Source: a bacterium (GTDB lineage: Bacteria > Zhuqueibacterota > QNDG01 > JAFGCO01). Taken from it: a stretch of 61,403 nt of DNA. Below the pieces are notes generated by a model. It was not told the DNA's origin. It saw nothing but the letters and a program-made list of their open reading frames with translations, and searched no databases. Both the position numbers and the translations under genes were made by a program. The stretch lies in NCBI GenBank assembly GCA_016932575.1, contig JAFGCO010000027.1:1-61403 (forward strand), written 5' to 3'. Position 1 is the stretch's first letter. Every line of letters starts with the position of its first letter. Shown piece by piece: positions 43,933 to 52,186 of this stretch.

Positions 43933-44493
43933 CTAAATTTTCACCGCATTGAATCCGACAAGAAAACTGATGCGCACGCCTTTCTTGCTCATGGCCAGTG
44001 ACACATTCATGGGAAAATTCAAACGGCCGGACGTTTTTGTCACACCCAGTGCGATCACATAACCCACGCCTGCCAAAGAAATATTGGGACCCAGTCCAAA
44101 CTCGGCCCCGCTGGCGGATCGTATGCCCACCAGCGTGCTGAAACTGGGCAGTAAAATTCCCTGCTCCATGCCACCGACCAAAAGCACAAATTCTGTCACG
44201 GCGGTCACGCCTCCTTCAACTGTAAAAAACCGGGTTTCCCATTGCCATCCAAACTGAGTGATGACCGGTCCGGCATCAAATTTATCTTTTAATTTAGCGG
44301 CCGCCTTACCGGTGAGAAGTGTTATGCCGATTCGGGGACCGACCATACTCTGATAAGGGATCGTATCCGCTGTTTTGGAAACCTGCAGTGAATCCTGTTG
44401 TGCAATCAACCCATGTGCGGACAATACCAGATACAAACAGCCCATCAATCCAACTGCCGCAGCGGTTTTGTTTTCTTTTCTTGTATGCATCAT
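43933..44493 (-). CDS. Small outer-membrane protein of unknown family
   Basis: 186 residues from the ATG at 44493, directly after AAGGAGGAC. A signal peptide ends near AHGLIAQ. The mature part is glycine-rich with alternating short strands (VGPRIGITLLTGKAAAKLKD, GWQWETRFFTVEGGVTAV), a pattern common in small outer-membrane barrels of FCB bacteria. Function unknown. It is the last of five leftward envelope-protein genes (43933-47793) with short gaps. Confidence 0.75.
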   Translation of the reverse strand: MMHTRKENKTAAAVGLMGCLYLVLSAHGLIAQQDSLQVSKTADTIPYQSMVGPRIGITLLTGKAAAKLKDKFDAGPVITQFGWQWETRFFTVEGGVTAVTEFVLLVGGMEQGILLPSFSTLVGIRSASGAEFGLGPNISLAGVGYVIALGVTKTSGRLNFPMNVSLAMSKKGVRISFLVGFNAVKI

Positions 44494-44509
44494 GTCCTCC
44501 TTTCCTGTT

Positions 44510-45490
44510 TCAATACATCCATGCGGCATTACTTCCGCCGTATTGTGTCAGTTGAACGATATCGGATCCATCCGAAGATATGAGAAACAGATTGGCATCC
44601 GCTACGCCGCGCGTGAATAATATGGACTGACCATCGGGAGACCAGACCGGCTGATAGTCATAATAACCGGATGTCAGCTGCTTTTGATTCGAACCATCTT
44701 CATGCATCACCCATAGATCATGGGCGTCCGTTCTGATATCCCAGCGTGTGTACACAATCTGAGAGCCGTCCGGGGACCAGGCCGGATCACCGAATATCTC
44801 GACAGGGGAATTATAATCAATGAGAGAACCGTCTGACATATAAATACGGACCCTATCGTAACCACAGCCCTGCATCAGGGGCACCCAGGTGGTATCCCGA
44901 AGTGATACCCGGTACAGGGCGCCCTGAGTGGTCGAATCGCACACGGTAACAATCAAATATTGACTGTCCGGGGACCAGGCAGGCGCCTCCTGCTCACAGC
45001 TTAATTTTGTGACAAACGGACGCCCGTCTATCCAGATTTCATGCATATGGAGGGGCCACCCTCCCCCATTGTACCAGTAAGCCAGTCGGCCGTCATTCGA
45101 CCAGGCGGGGTAATTGTTGTGCGCATCGGGCGCATAGACCTGCTGGGATCGGCCGCTTTGGACATCCAGATGATAGAGCCGGTATAAACTGTCATCATAA
45201 TCGAATTTCGAATAGGTGATCTGGGTGCCGTCAGGTTTCCATGCCAGTTCATGATAGGTATAGTGATCGGATGATTTCAGCAGACGCATCGCTTTTTGAT
45301 CCGCATCGATGATAATCACACAGCTCTCGATATCCCCTCCACGATAAGCAATCTTTCCTGACAGCAGATCCCAGGGGATCGATGTCTCTTCTTTTCGAAC
45401 AATATCCTCCGGTTCCAATCCGTTTTTTTGACATGCCACCAGACAGATAAGAATGACCAGACATGTGGTTGTGAAAACTTGTTTAACCAT
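44510..45490 (-). CDS. TolB-like beta-propeller lipoprotein
   Basis: 326 residues with a lipobox (LICLVACQ, Cys20). The mature protein holds PD40/WD40-like propeller blades: WKPDGTQITYS, WSNDGRLAYW, WSPDSQYLIVT, WSPDGSQIVYT, WSPDGQSILFT, giving a six-bladed propeller. Such proteins bind partner proteins or cell-wall ligands in the periplasm. It follows the 45527 barrel gene by 36 nt and precedes the 43933 gene by 16 nt, so it is in the same cluster. Confidence 0.9.
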   Translation of the reverse strand: MVKQVFTTTCLVILICLVACQKNGLEPEDIVRKEETSIPWDLLSGKIAYRGGDIESCVIIIDADQKAMRLLKSSDHYTYHELAWKPDGTQITYSKFDYDDSLYRLYHLDVQSGRSQQVYAPDAHNNYPAWSNDGRLAYWYNGGGWPLHMHEIWIDGRPFVTKLSCEQEAPAWSPDSQYLIVTVCDSTTQGALYRVSLRDTTWVPLMQGCGYDRVRIYMSDGSLIDYNSPVEIFGDPAWSPDGSQIVYTRWDIRTDAHDLWVMHEDGSNQKQLTSGYYDYQPVWSPDGQSILFTRGVADANLFLISSDGSDIVQLTQYGGSNAAWMY

Positions 45491-45526
45491 GGTATTGCCT
45501 CCATTCTTTTGTCTTGATATAACAAC

Positions 45527-46342
45527 TCAAAGCACAACCTGACATTGAATTCCCAACGTCGATTGGAGATACTCTCTCATATCCTCTTTCAGCGGAATCT
45601 GATAAAAAATTCCCGGCCGGACTTTTCTATGGTTCAACTGTGCGCCAATTGCCAGAAAATTCAAAAATCTGTCCTCAAAATCATCAATCTCTTCAGAAAG
45701 GATGAACTGGCCATAGAGTTCACAGGAGAGAACAACAGGATTCAAATAGACATGACCGGACAATCCATAATGTATCAGGATTTCTGTGTCTGCATCTGAT
45801 TCATTTTTTGAGGGGATCCACAAATGAGGCCCGAATTCCAAATGCATTTTCAGGGCTTCATTCACATGAGATATTATAGTAACATTACCATAAATTGTCA
45901 ATGTATTTGGCGCGAATTGATAAAGCTCATGATAATTTGTAAACATGCTGTTAATATTCACCCCATATTCATCTTCATCAGCTGTCGGTAAATAGAGGCC
46001 AAAAGTACAATAAGATTGGGTGTCTATCCGTGTCTGCGCACCCAAAAACAAATCGCCAATATGATCATTTCCCCCGTATTTATTCCTGTATGTCCCATAC
46101 GGTAACATGATGAGAAATGCAGCTTCTTCAGGCATGGGTATGGACACAAAAATCTGATAGACTCCGGATAAAATGGACAGATCATCACCATACCCTTTAA
46201 AATCCGGCCGAAAAAAACGAACACGAAAAGCAATCTTATTTTCAGGTGGCGGCTGCATCATCAGTGATTGTGCCATTGCTCTTGCAGAGATCAATCCAAA
46301 GCAGAGGATGATCATCAGTCTCTGAATAGGATTTGCTTTCAT
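45527..46342 (-). CDS. Outer-membrane beta-barrel protein of unknown family
   Basis: 271 residues from the ATG at 46342 (AAGGAGGG 4 nt upstream). A signal peptide ends near ARAMAQ. The mature part has many amphipathic strands ending in FYQIPLK and the terminal GIQCQVVL. The motif SVYQIFVSIPMPEE-type start and the PYGTYRNKYGG loop recall barrel families annotated as transporter-like or DUF-type outer-membrane proteins. Function unknown; same cluster as its neighbours. Confidence 0.72.
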   Translation of the reverse strand: MKANPIQRLMIILCFGLISARAMAQSLMMQPPPENKIAFRVRFFRPDFKGYGDDLSILSGVYQIFVSIPMPEEAAFLIMLPYGTYRNKYGGNDHIGDLFLGAQTRIDTQSYCTFGLYLPTADEDEYGVNINSMFTNYHELYQFAPNTLTIYGNVTIISHVNEALKMHLEFGPHLWIPSKNESDADTEILIHYGLSGHVYLNPVVLSCELYGQFILSEEIDDFEDRFLNFLAIGAQLNHRKVRPGIFYQIPLKEDMREYLQSTLGIQCQVVL

Positions 46343-46378
46343 TTTGCCCTCCTTAAGGAATTTATGCGTATTCAAATT

Positions 46379-47212
46379 CTAATTCGGATAGATAAAACTC
46401 AGGGAAAGCCGGAACTTCACATGCCAGAACGCACCGAAAATATCATTTTCAAATCCCTCGCGCGTTTCTTCATCCCATAAAATCACACCCGGAAGGATCT
46501 CTCCGCCTAACTGAAAATATCGCGTCTGCATCAGGTTGATGCCCGCCCCTGCATAGATCTCCAGCCCGGACATGCTGTCTGACCGGATGGTCTCTCCATC
46601 AAACAGGATCGGATTCTTGTAGGACCAGAACATATACTGAAAACTTAAACCGCCGATAAAATACTGGCCCATAAATGTATAGTGGGGAGTCGTGTAATAT
46701 CGGTACTCGCCTCCCAGCTGCAGCAGAAGCACCCCGTTTTTCAGGGAATGATGAAGATGCCCGGTTGTCTGAAGAGGCGCCCACATATATCCCGCATAAC
46801 CCTGAATCCGGCTCCGTCGTGATATTTTCTCGCCATACGCGATATTAAAATGGTTGTACCCGTAAAAATCACTGCCGCTTAACAATCCGCTTCCTCCTGA
46901 AAAACTGAGCACCCTGCCGAAGTGCTGTTCGGATGAATCGGCAGACACGGCAGAGGCGTTGCCTACGGCCGCCGGAGAAGCGGACGGATCTTCTGTGACC
47001 GCAGATTCAATGACAGGCTCCTCTTTCACCCACACATAATGGGTTTCGACTTCACGATCTTCTTCATTTTCATCCGACGCTTTTTCCATGGCGTCACTCA
47101 GCTTACCCCGGCGCTTCACAGAAATGAATTGCGAACAGCATCCCTGGACAAGCAGACTGAAAACCATTGCGGACATCAAAATGAAAAAATGCTGTTTGAT
47201 ATGCCTTTTCAT
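46379..47212 (-). CDS. Lipoprotein with C-terminal beta-barrel
   Basis: 277 residues. A lipoprotein signal ends in LVQGCC (Cys25); then a charged, acidic, low-complexity linker (about 33-95, with repeated Glu/Asp and Ala/Ser) leads to a barrel-like domain (about 98-277) with strands such as RIQGYAGYMWAPL, FMGQYFIGGLSFQYMFW and LEIYAGAGINLM. The last strands RLSLSFIYPN fit an outer-membrane barrel terminus. Lipid anchor plus barrel is unusual. It is 36 nt upstream of the 45527 gene. Confidence 0.72.
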   Translation of the reverse strand: MKRHIKQHFFILMSAMVFSLLVQGCCSQFISVKRRGKLSDAMEKASDENEEDREVETHYVWVKEEPVIESAVTEDPSASPAAVGNASAVSADSSEQHFGRVLSFSGGSGLLSGSDFYGYNHFNIAYGEKISRRSRIQGYAGYMWAPLQTTGHLHHSLKNGVLLLQLGGEYRYYTTPHYTFMGQYFIGGLSFQYMFWSYKNPILFDGETIRSDSMSGLEIYAGAGINLMQTRYFQLGGEILPGVILWDEETREGFENDIFGAFWHVKFRLSLSFIYPN

Positions 47213-47238
47213 TGTCTTTTCCTTCCGGTGAATAATGA

Positions 47239-47793
47239 TTATTTCAATCGACCCAGTTCGAGACTCACGGCCATGCCGATAAAGGATTCTTCAAAATTCA
47301 GATTGGCAAATAACAGAAAACCGAGCCCAAACCTTTCAGACAACGCATAGACAAAATGTGTCTCCACAGGAATACCGACTGTAAGAAACCTGTCTCTTTC
47401 ATAGTGACTCGAAAACCAGCCGTCACTGTACAGATACTCGCCCCGGCGCACACCGCCGACCAAAGCCAATCCGCTCGAGAAACTGAGGCATGCTGTCCTT
47501 GATTTTTTACTCACGCCTCTCATCAAACCAATGTCCCATACGTTTTCCGAGGGATCGGGACCCAGGATATTCAACTCTTCATGTCTGGAATATCGTATTT
47601 TAAATATCCCGGTTTTCATGCTGCCGGCAGCTGAAACATAGGCGGACAGGCCGTGAGAAGACGCGCCTCCGGCCAGCGTAATAAACCGATAATCCGGGGC
47701 CGGTGATATCTTTCCGGCCTGGGCCCGGATCGGACAAATAGTCAGCATCATTGTGAGCGTGACCAACGGCATGATTAAAGATTTGGATTTCAT
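47239..47793 (-). CDS. Small outer-membrane protein of unknown family
   Basis: 184 residues. A signal peptide (to about residue 26, ICPIRAQA) is followed by short strands (YRFITLAGGASSHGLSAYVS, GLALVGGVRRGEYLYSDGW) and the end FIGMAVSLELGRLK. No family recognised. It is the first of the five-gene envelope cluster and has a candidate promoter about 100 nt upstream. Shared features with the other members (small size, barrel pattern, same strand) suggest joint function or joint expression. Confidence 0.72.
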   Translation of the reverse strand: MKSKSLIMPLVTLTMMLTICPIRAQAGKISPAPDYRFITLAGGASSHGLSAYVSAAGSMKTGIFKIRYSRHEELNILGPDPSENVWDIGLMRGVSKKSRTACLSFSSGLALVGGVRRGEYLYSDGWFSSHYERDRFLTVGIPVETHFVYALSERFGLGFLLFANLNFEESFIGMAVSLELGRLK

Positions 47794-47894
47794 TGCGGAT
47801 CCCTCCTTGAATTTTTTTTAATCGGACACCCGCAATCCATTCAAACCCCGTGCCGAAATTCATATTGGGATGTTCAAACATCACTATTATATTA

Positions 47895-47920
47895 ATTATA
47901 CTGAACTTAATATATGTCAA
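47895..47920 (-). promoter_or_regulatory. Candidate promoter for the envelope-protein cluster
   Basis: On the minus strand, TTGACA (47915-47920) is followed after 14 nt by TATAAT (47895-47900), about 100 nt before the ATG at 47793. The hexamers are perfect sigma-70 matches, but the 14-nt spacer is short, so support is weak. A second TATAAT lies 10 nt further on. Confidence 0.3.
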
Positions 47921-48021
47921 CATTGAAAGGATTCGGATGAAAATTTAAAAAAATATTTATGAAAGATGATACAGGGTGTATACAGATGGATAACAAAAAA
48001 AATCATGAGAAGATTTAAAAA

Positions 48022-48097
48022 ATGTCATCCCCGAATGCTTCTGTCAGGGATCCGCCCTTCACCCCGTGGGATAAGCTTTACTATCTCACGGGGTGAA
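48022..48097. repeat. Two interspersed repeats in tandem (CATCCCC-type and CACGGGG-type)
   Basis: 48022-48053 (TGTCATCCCCGAATGCTTCT and the following CAGGGATC) recurs at 61292-61322 with few changes. 48058-48097 is the second copy of the CACGGGG palindrome, with perfect TTCACCCCGTG/CACGGGGTGAA arms; the first copy is at 590-621. Downstream (48187-48222) are direct repeats ACCCCGGGTGTT, and 48250-48340 holds CTCCGTTTTTAAC and ACGACTCGAGGACTC phrases like those at 640-740. Confidence 0.6.
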
Positions 48098-48390
48098 CCT
48101 CCCAACTCTGGATTTCCGCTTTAAAAATTGAGGGAATGACAAAGAGGTGTTCCTCGTTCCCAAAGTCCTGAGACGCTGTTAAAACCCCGGGTGTTGAGCG
48201 AAGCGAGACCCCGGGTGTTTGAGAACGGTGCTTTTGTCTCCATTATTCCGATACTCTGTTTCTCCGTTTTTAACATATTTGACACAAAGACACAACGACT
48301 CGAGGACTCAATGACTAAACACTCGACACTTTCATATTGTTCACATACTCCTCAGTTTGTATGAGAATAAAAAAATAACCGAGAGAATAG

Positions 48391-48500
48391 GTCATTTCGA
48401 TCCGCCGTTTTTTGGCGGAGAGAAATCTTGAATGATCCGGTCTGTGCGATAACCAGATGTTTTAAGATTTCTCTCTCCGCTTCGCTTCGTTCGAAATGAC
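48391..48500. repeat. MITE-like repeat, copy A (110 bp)
   Basis: Ends are perfect 10-bp terminal inverted repeats, GTCATTTCGA and TCGAAATGAC. Inside, GGCGGAGAGAAATCTT and AAGATTTCTCTCTCCGC form a second inverted pair, so the whole element could fold into a hairpin. The same sequence occurs in inverted orientation at 51936-52046. It codes for nothing. Confidence 0.75.
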
Positions 48501-48582
48501 ATATAAAAGTAGCAATCGTCTCAATTCTCCAGCCTGCGGAAATAGACCTGTGATCTGCAGTATCCATGGATAGACGCAATAA

Positions 48583-48806
48583 CCGTATTTACGGCCGTGA
48601 ATCTCTTTTTATGTCAATCGTGACAAAAAAGAGGATTGGGCGGGGTGGAAAACTGCTTTTTGCGCGGACAGTTGGCTTCAGGCAATCTCTTTAAGGATAA
48701 ACGAATCCTTCATTCACAGCACAAACCTTAAGGGCTCCATGAGCATGCAAAAAGCAAAAGTTTCTTTGGGCACCTTTCTTTTAAAAGAAAGGTGCTGTTT
48801 TTTTTA
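48583..48806 (+). ncRNA. Candidate terminated small RNA
   Basis: A gene-free stretch holds a series of stem-loops read on the plus strand: CCGT/ACGG (48583-48594), a long hairpin of ATCTCTTTTTATGTCA with TGACAAAAAAGAGGAT (48601-48636, one mismatch and one bulge), AAGGAT/ATCCTT (48693-48710), and a terminal intrinsic terminator at 48770-48805. No plus-strand gene lies upstream for 4.8 kb, so a terminator here implies a transcript of its own. No promoter is clear. A degenerate repeat or relic is an alternative. Confidence 0.3.
48770..48805 (+). terminator. Strong intrinsic terminator
   Basis: CACCTTTCTTTT/AAAAGAAAGGTG is a perfect 24-nt palindrome (48771-48794), extended by one G-C pair (48770 and 48795) and followed by TG and eight T residues (48798-48805). 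It terminates plus-strand transcription. Confidence 0.75.
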
Positions 48807-48912
48807 GTGGGATCTTATTTAAATAGTTAAATACCCATTTAACAATTCTTCACCTAGTAAAACTCTTAATCAGACCACAACCAGAGGTTCTGGTTTTAGT
48901 CATAATAAAAAG

Positions 48913-48942
48913 TCCCGGCAGGTTTTTCAAAACCTGCCGGGA
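48913..48942 (-). terminator. Intrinsic terminator after the papain-like protease gene
   Basis: TCCCGGCAGGTTTT and AAAACCTGCCGGGA form a 14-bp perfect stem with a 2-nt core loop. On the minus strand the stem is followed by CTTTTTATT, and on the plus strand by TTTT, so it can act in both directions. It lies 24 nt after the stop of the protease gene. Confidence 0.85.
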
Positions 48943-48966
48943 TTTTACAAGGATTCGGAGCATCAC

Positions 48967-51867
48967 CTATTTCAGCAGCAGGCACTTCTTTGTATCACAA
49001 AATTCGCCCGCCTGAATCCGGTAAAAATACAGGCCCGACGGAAAACCGCTGCCGTCCCACTGAATGTGATGAACTCCCGCCGTCTGTCTTTTATCAATCA
49101 GAGACGCCACCTGCTGGCCCAGCGCATTGAAAATCCGGATCTCGACATGCGCCGCGGTTGGCAGTGTATATTGAATATTTGTGACCGGATTGAACGGATT
49201 GGGATAATTCTGAACCAGCTTCCATGTACATGGGATAGTCACGCTTTTATGAGCAATGTCTGTCGGACTCTCAGGATAGATCTCGATGTTATCAATCCAG
49301 AAAGCATTCCTTTTTTTCACCTCCCGAGTATGGTAATAAAACCTGAACCACAGACCCTCATGACCTGCCCGTATGCTGGGTGTCAGATCGATCTGACGCT
49401 GATCCCAGGCCAGATTTCCGGTGACCGAATCAGCTTTTGTCCAATTCAGACTGTCCGTACTGATTTCAAAATAACAGATCTGTTTGTCTACAACACTAGC
49501 GGATCGGATCCAGTACTGTATTCTGGCCTCATCGACCAAGCTGAAATCCAGTTTTGGGTTAAAAATCAGAATTGCATCAGAATCTGCTTTGGCGGAGATA
49601 AATGCACAGTGAGGGCTGTACTCGTATCCGATAGGAGAATCCTCAATCCGCCATTCGCCTTCAATCGTCCAGAGAACAGGCTCGGATTCGAAATTCTCCA
49701 CCAGGTTGGTGGCGGCAATCTGACTTTCCAGCTGATTGTTCAACAGATTATTGTCTTCCGGCAAATCAACAGAATACACTTTAAAATCATAATCAGCCGG
49801 ACAATCCAATACCAGTGGATTAAATGAAACAGTCATTGATTTCTTAGATGCAAGAGTAAGATTGAAAGCAGTATCTGAATAGACCTGCACGCCCTCGAAT
49901 TTAACCTGCAGAATAAGACCAAAACCAGCTTCCGTATTCTGCCCGATATTTTTTATTTGAATCGTCGGCCTAATTGGGCAAAGGATGGGCATACGTTTAC
50001 CCGGTGATAACATGCTTTTCATAGCAATATCATGCGCCACTGGCTCAATCATGAGACTGAAGGAACATGAATCTTTGGGATGTGTTATATCGTTGACAGA
50101 TACAACAATATTTCCAAAATAGGTGCCTGGTTCCAATAAATGGGTACGAACCTGAATGGGAATTTCAATCGAATCACCTGAAACAACAAAAGCATGATAT
50201 TGTCCAAGTCCAAACCAGTCATTTCTTGCATACCAAGTAGTGCCTGAATGATTCATTCCATTCAATTCATCACCATGGTTCTCATATAAGATCTTTTCAT
50301 TATCAATAACCTGAATTTCATCTATAAAAAAACCAACAAGATCAGGCTGAGTTATTGTGCTCCGATCCTTGTCAGACACAAATGAGAAACGAATTATCAC
50401 GCTGTCAGATGCATATGCACTCAAATCAAATTCTGCGGGGATCCATCCATTACTGAATCCCATCCATCCCGGTATTGGTTGTTCAAGCAGATAGAACAAA
50501 TAATAAAAACCCATAAGATTGGTACAGTCATAATATGGCATAGAGGGCTCAATAATCATAAAGTTTTTTCCACCATCATCCGATATCCAGACATTACAGC
50601 CATCTCGACCATCGAAGACTTGCCGTCCATCGAATGGATTATATATTCTAGGCAGCTCAGTGGCCCACTGTGCCATAAATTCCAGCCGGGGATTGACAGT
50701 ACCTGACAGATTTAACATGGGCGTATCCAGATTCTCCCATAAATCATCAGGATACCCACCCAAATCCGGATCCCCACACCAGAGAGACATCCCATCATAA
50801 GACATAAAAGTGTCCGGATGGAATAAAACTTTATGACAAATATCAACAATTGTACATTCAAGAGCATTAAAACCCTTATTTCGTATTGTCAGTTGAAAAT
50901 CTGTGGAATCACCTGCGGATAAAATCAGTGCTTCTTTTTCAATTGAAACAGAATAGTACGTTTTTTCAATCACATCGTTCCAAATACAGGTCGCATAAGA
51001 TCCTAACCCGCAATCTCCCCATCTAATTCTAAAATATCCGTTATCGCCCCAAAGCGGTCCCCAGGAATTTTTACATATCCAGCTCTGTTCAGTATCGTCC
51101 CATCCAATGATTAAAATCGCATGATCACCCGCATATTCTCCCCAGACATGTTCATAGACCCCTTCTGTATAATAATCCCAATCGTAGTATGTTCGAAATG
51201 CAGCTGAAACAGGTGCACGAAAAACAGCCTGTTTTATGGCCCCAACATGGGGATCTCCGAGGGTGACCCAGCCCCATCCGGGAATGGTAACGGCTTCATT
51301 CTGCCAGTTCGCACAAGCATTTGCACATGACACGGTATCAACTGCATCATATGGCATACAATCTTCAGAAGGTACTCCGACGGTTTGATAAAACTCAAGA
51401 GCATCCCACATTTCCCCCCCATTACATGAACCTGCATTTCCACAGGAAAGTATAAACTGTTCTGATAGATCAATCATGGAATCCGGATTGGCATTAAATA
51501 TTTTCCACCATGCCTCAATCTGAGCGATGGCTGCGAAATTCCAGCAATCACCGCATCCTTGAGATTTAACGGGAGTGATCCAGTTCCCGTTATTATCCCG
51601 CCAGTCAATTTTTTCAGGCAGATCCACCTGTTCGAAATGGGCCTGCGGTGCATTGGACACATCTTCCGGCTCAAGGATCGCCCCGCACAAGGCGCGCCGT
51701 TCTTCTTTTGAAAGCCGCGTCACCCAGTTCTCTCCGGCTGTCCATTGTGCCCCTTTAGCCTGAATGGCCCGACGGATTTCATCAATGTCTCGATTCGCTG
51801 AGAGCAACGGAATAGCCATCATGATGAAACATATGATGATGCAGGTGTGTCTGTTTCGTGGTTTCAT
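48967..51867 (-). CDS. Secreted papain-like (C1A) cysteine protease with T9SS sorting domain
   Basis: 966 residues from the ATG at 51867 (GGGAGGG upstream; earlier in-frame starts rejected). A signal peptide precedes a short propeptide-like region. The papain domain (about 85-310) has the oxyanion Gln and catalytic Cys in SQGCGDCWNFAA, catalytic His in DHAILIIGWDD and Asn in KNSWGPLWGDNGYF. The active-site motif is one residue shorter than the usual QG.CGSCW. Two or three beta-sandwich regions follow (about 325-880), and the last 80 residues are a T9SS type A domain (NYPNPFNPVTNIQYTLP and a terminal KKCLLLK). Likely an extracellular protease. Flanked by inverted copies of a MITE-like repeat. 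Confidence 0.92.
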   Translation of the reverse strand: MKPRNRHTCIIICFIMMAIPLLSANRDIDEIRRAIQAKGAQWTAGENWVTRLSKEERRALCGAILEPEDVSNAPQAHFEQVDLPEKIDWRDNNGNWITPVKSQGCGDCWNFAAIAQIEAWWKIFNANPDSMIDLSEQFILSCGNAGSCNGGEMWDALEFYQTVGVPSEDCMPYDAVDTVSCANACANWQNEAVTIPGWGWVTLGDPHVGAIKQAVFRAPVSAAFRTYYDWDYYTEGVYEHVWGEYAGDHAILIIGWDDTEQSWICKNSWGPLWGDNGYFRIRWGDCGLGSYATCIWNDVIEKTYYSVSIEKEALILSAGDSTDFQLTIRNKGFNALECTIVDICHKVLFHPDTFMSYDGMSLWCGDPDLGGYPDDLWENLDTPMLNLSGTVNPRLEFMAQWATELPRIYNPFDGRQVFDGRDGCNVWISDDGGKNFMIIEPSMPYYDCTNLMGFYYLFYLLEQPIPGWMGFSNGWIPAEFDLSAYASDSVIIRFSFVSDKDRSTITQPDLVGFFIDEIQVIDNEKILYENHGDELNGMNHSGTTWYARNDWFGLGQYHAFVVSGDSIEIPIQVRTHLLEPGTYFGNIVVSVNDITHPKDSCSFSLMIEPVAHDIAMKSMLSPGKRMPILCPIRPTIQIKNIGQNTEAGFGLILQVKFEGVQVYSDTAFNLTLASKKSMTVSFNPLVLDCPADYDFKVYSVDLPEDNNLLNNQLESQIAATNLVENFESEPVLWTIEGEWRIEDSPIGYEYSPHCAFISAKADSDAILIFNPKLDFSLVDEARIQYWIRSASVVDKQICYFEISTDSLNWTKADSVTGNLAWDQRQIDLTPSIRAGHEGLWFRFYYHTREVKKRNAFWIDNIEIYPESPTDIAHKSVTIPCTWKLVQNYPNPFNPVTNIQYTLPTAAHVEIRIFNALGQQVASLIDKRQTAGVHHIQWDGSGFPSGLYFYRIQAGEFCDTKKCLLLK

Positions 51868-51935
51868 TTTATTCGCCCTCCCTTTAGGATTCGCATTGCC
51901 ATAGTCTGTGATTATTTGAAACAAGGCAATAGAAT

Positions 51936-52046
51936 GTCATTTCGAACGGAGCGAAGCGGAGAGAGAAATCTTAAAACGTTCTGTTACTGTAACGTCTGGA
52001 TTATTTAAGATTTCTCTCTGCCAAAAAACGGCGGGATCGAAATGAC
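51936..52046. repeat. MITE-like repeat, copy B (111 bp, inverted relative to copy A)
   Basis: Terminal inverted repeats GTCATTTCGA and TCGAAATGAC match copy A, and the reverse complement of the inner part aligns with copy A (CGCCGTTTTTTGGC, GAGAGAAATCTT, TTTTAAGATTTCTCTC). Both copies have ATATAA followed by GTAGC just right of the element and AATAG just left of it, although their cores point in opposite directions. Confidence 0.75.
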
Positions 52047-52186
52047 ATATAAGTGTAGCTTCATCATAAATCTTCAATTTGCAATGTTTCAAAATGCCGG
52101 TTCTCTTTCATTAAGAATCGCCGATAGTTATTTTTTTATCACTGTTATTTAATTCCTGTGCAGCATTTTATTATAATGTGCTTACT

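Noticed and set aside
48022-48340. Possible CRISPR-like array because of repeated short phrases
   Set aside because: Repeats are degenerate, unequal in length and not regularly spaced; no cas genes are in the window.
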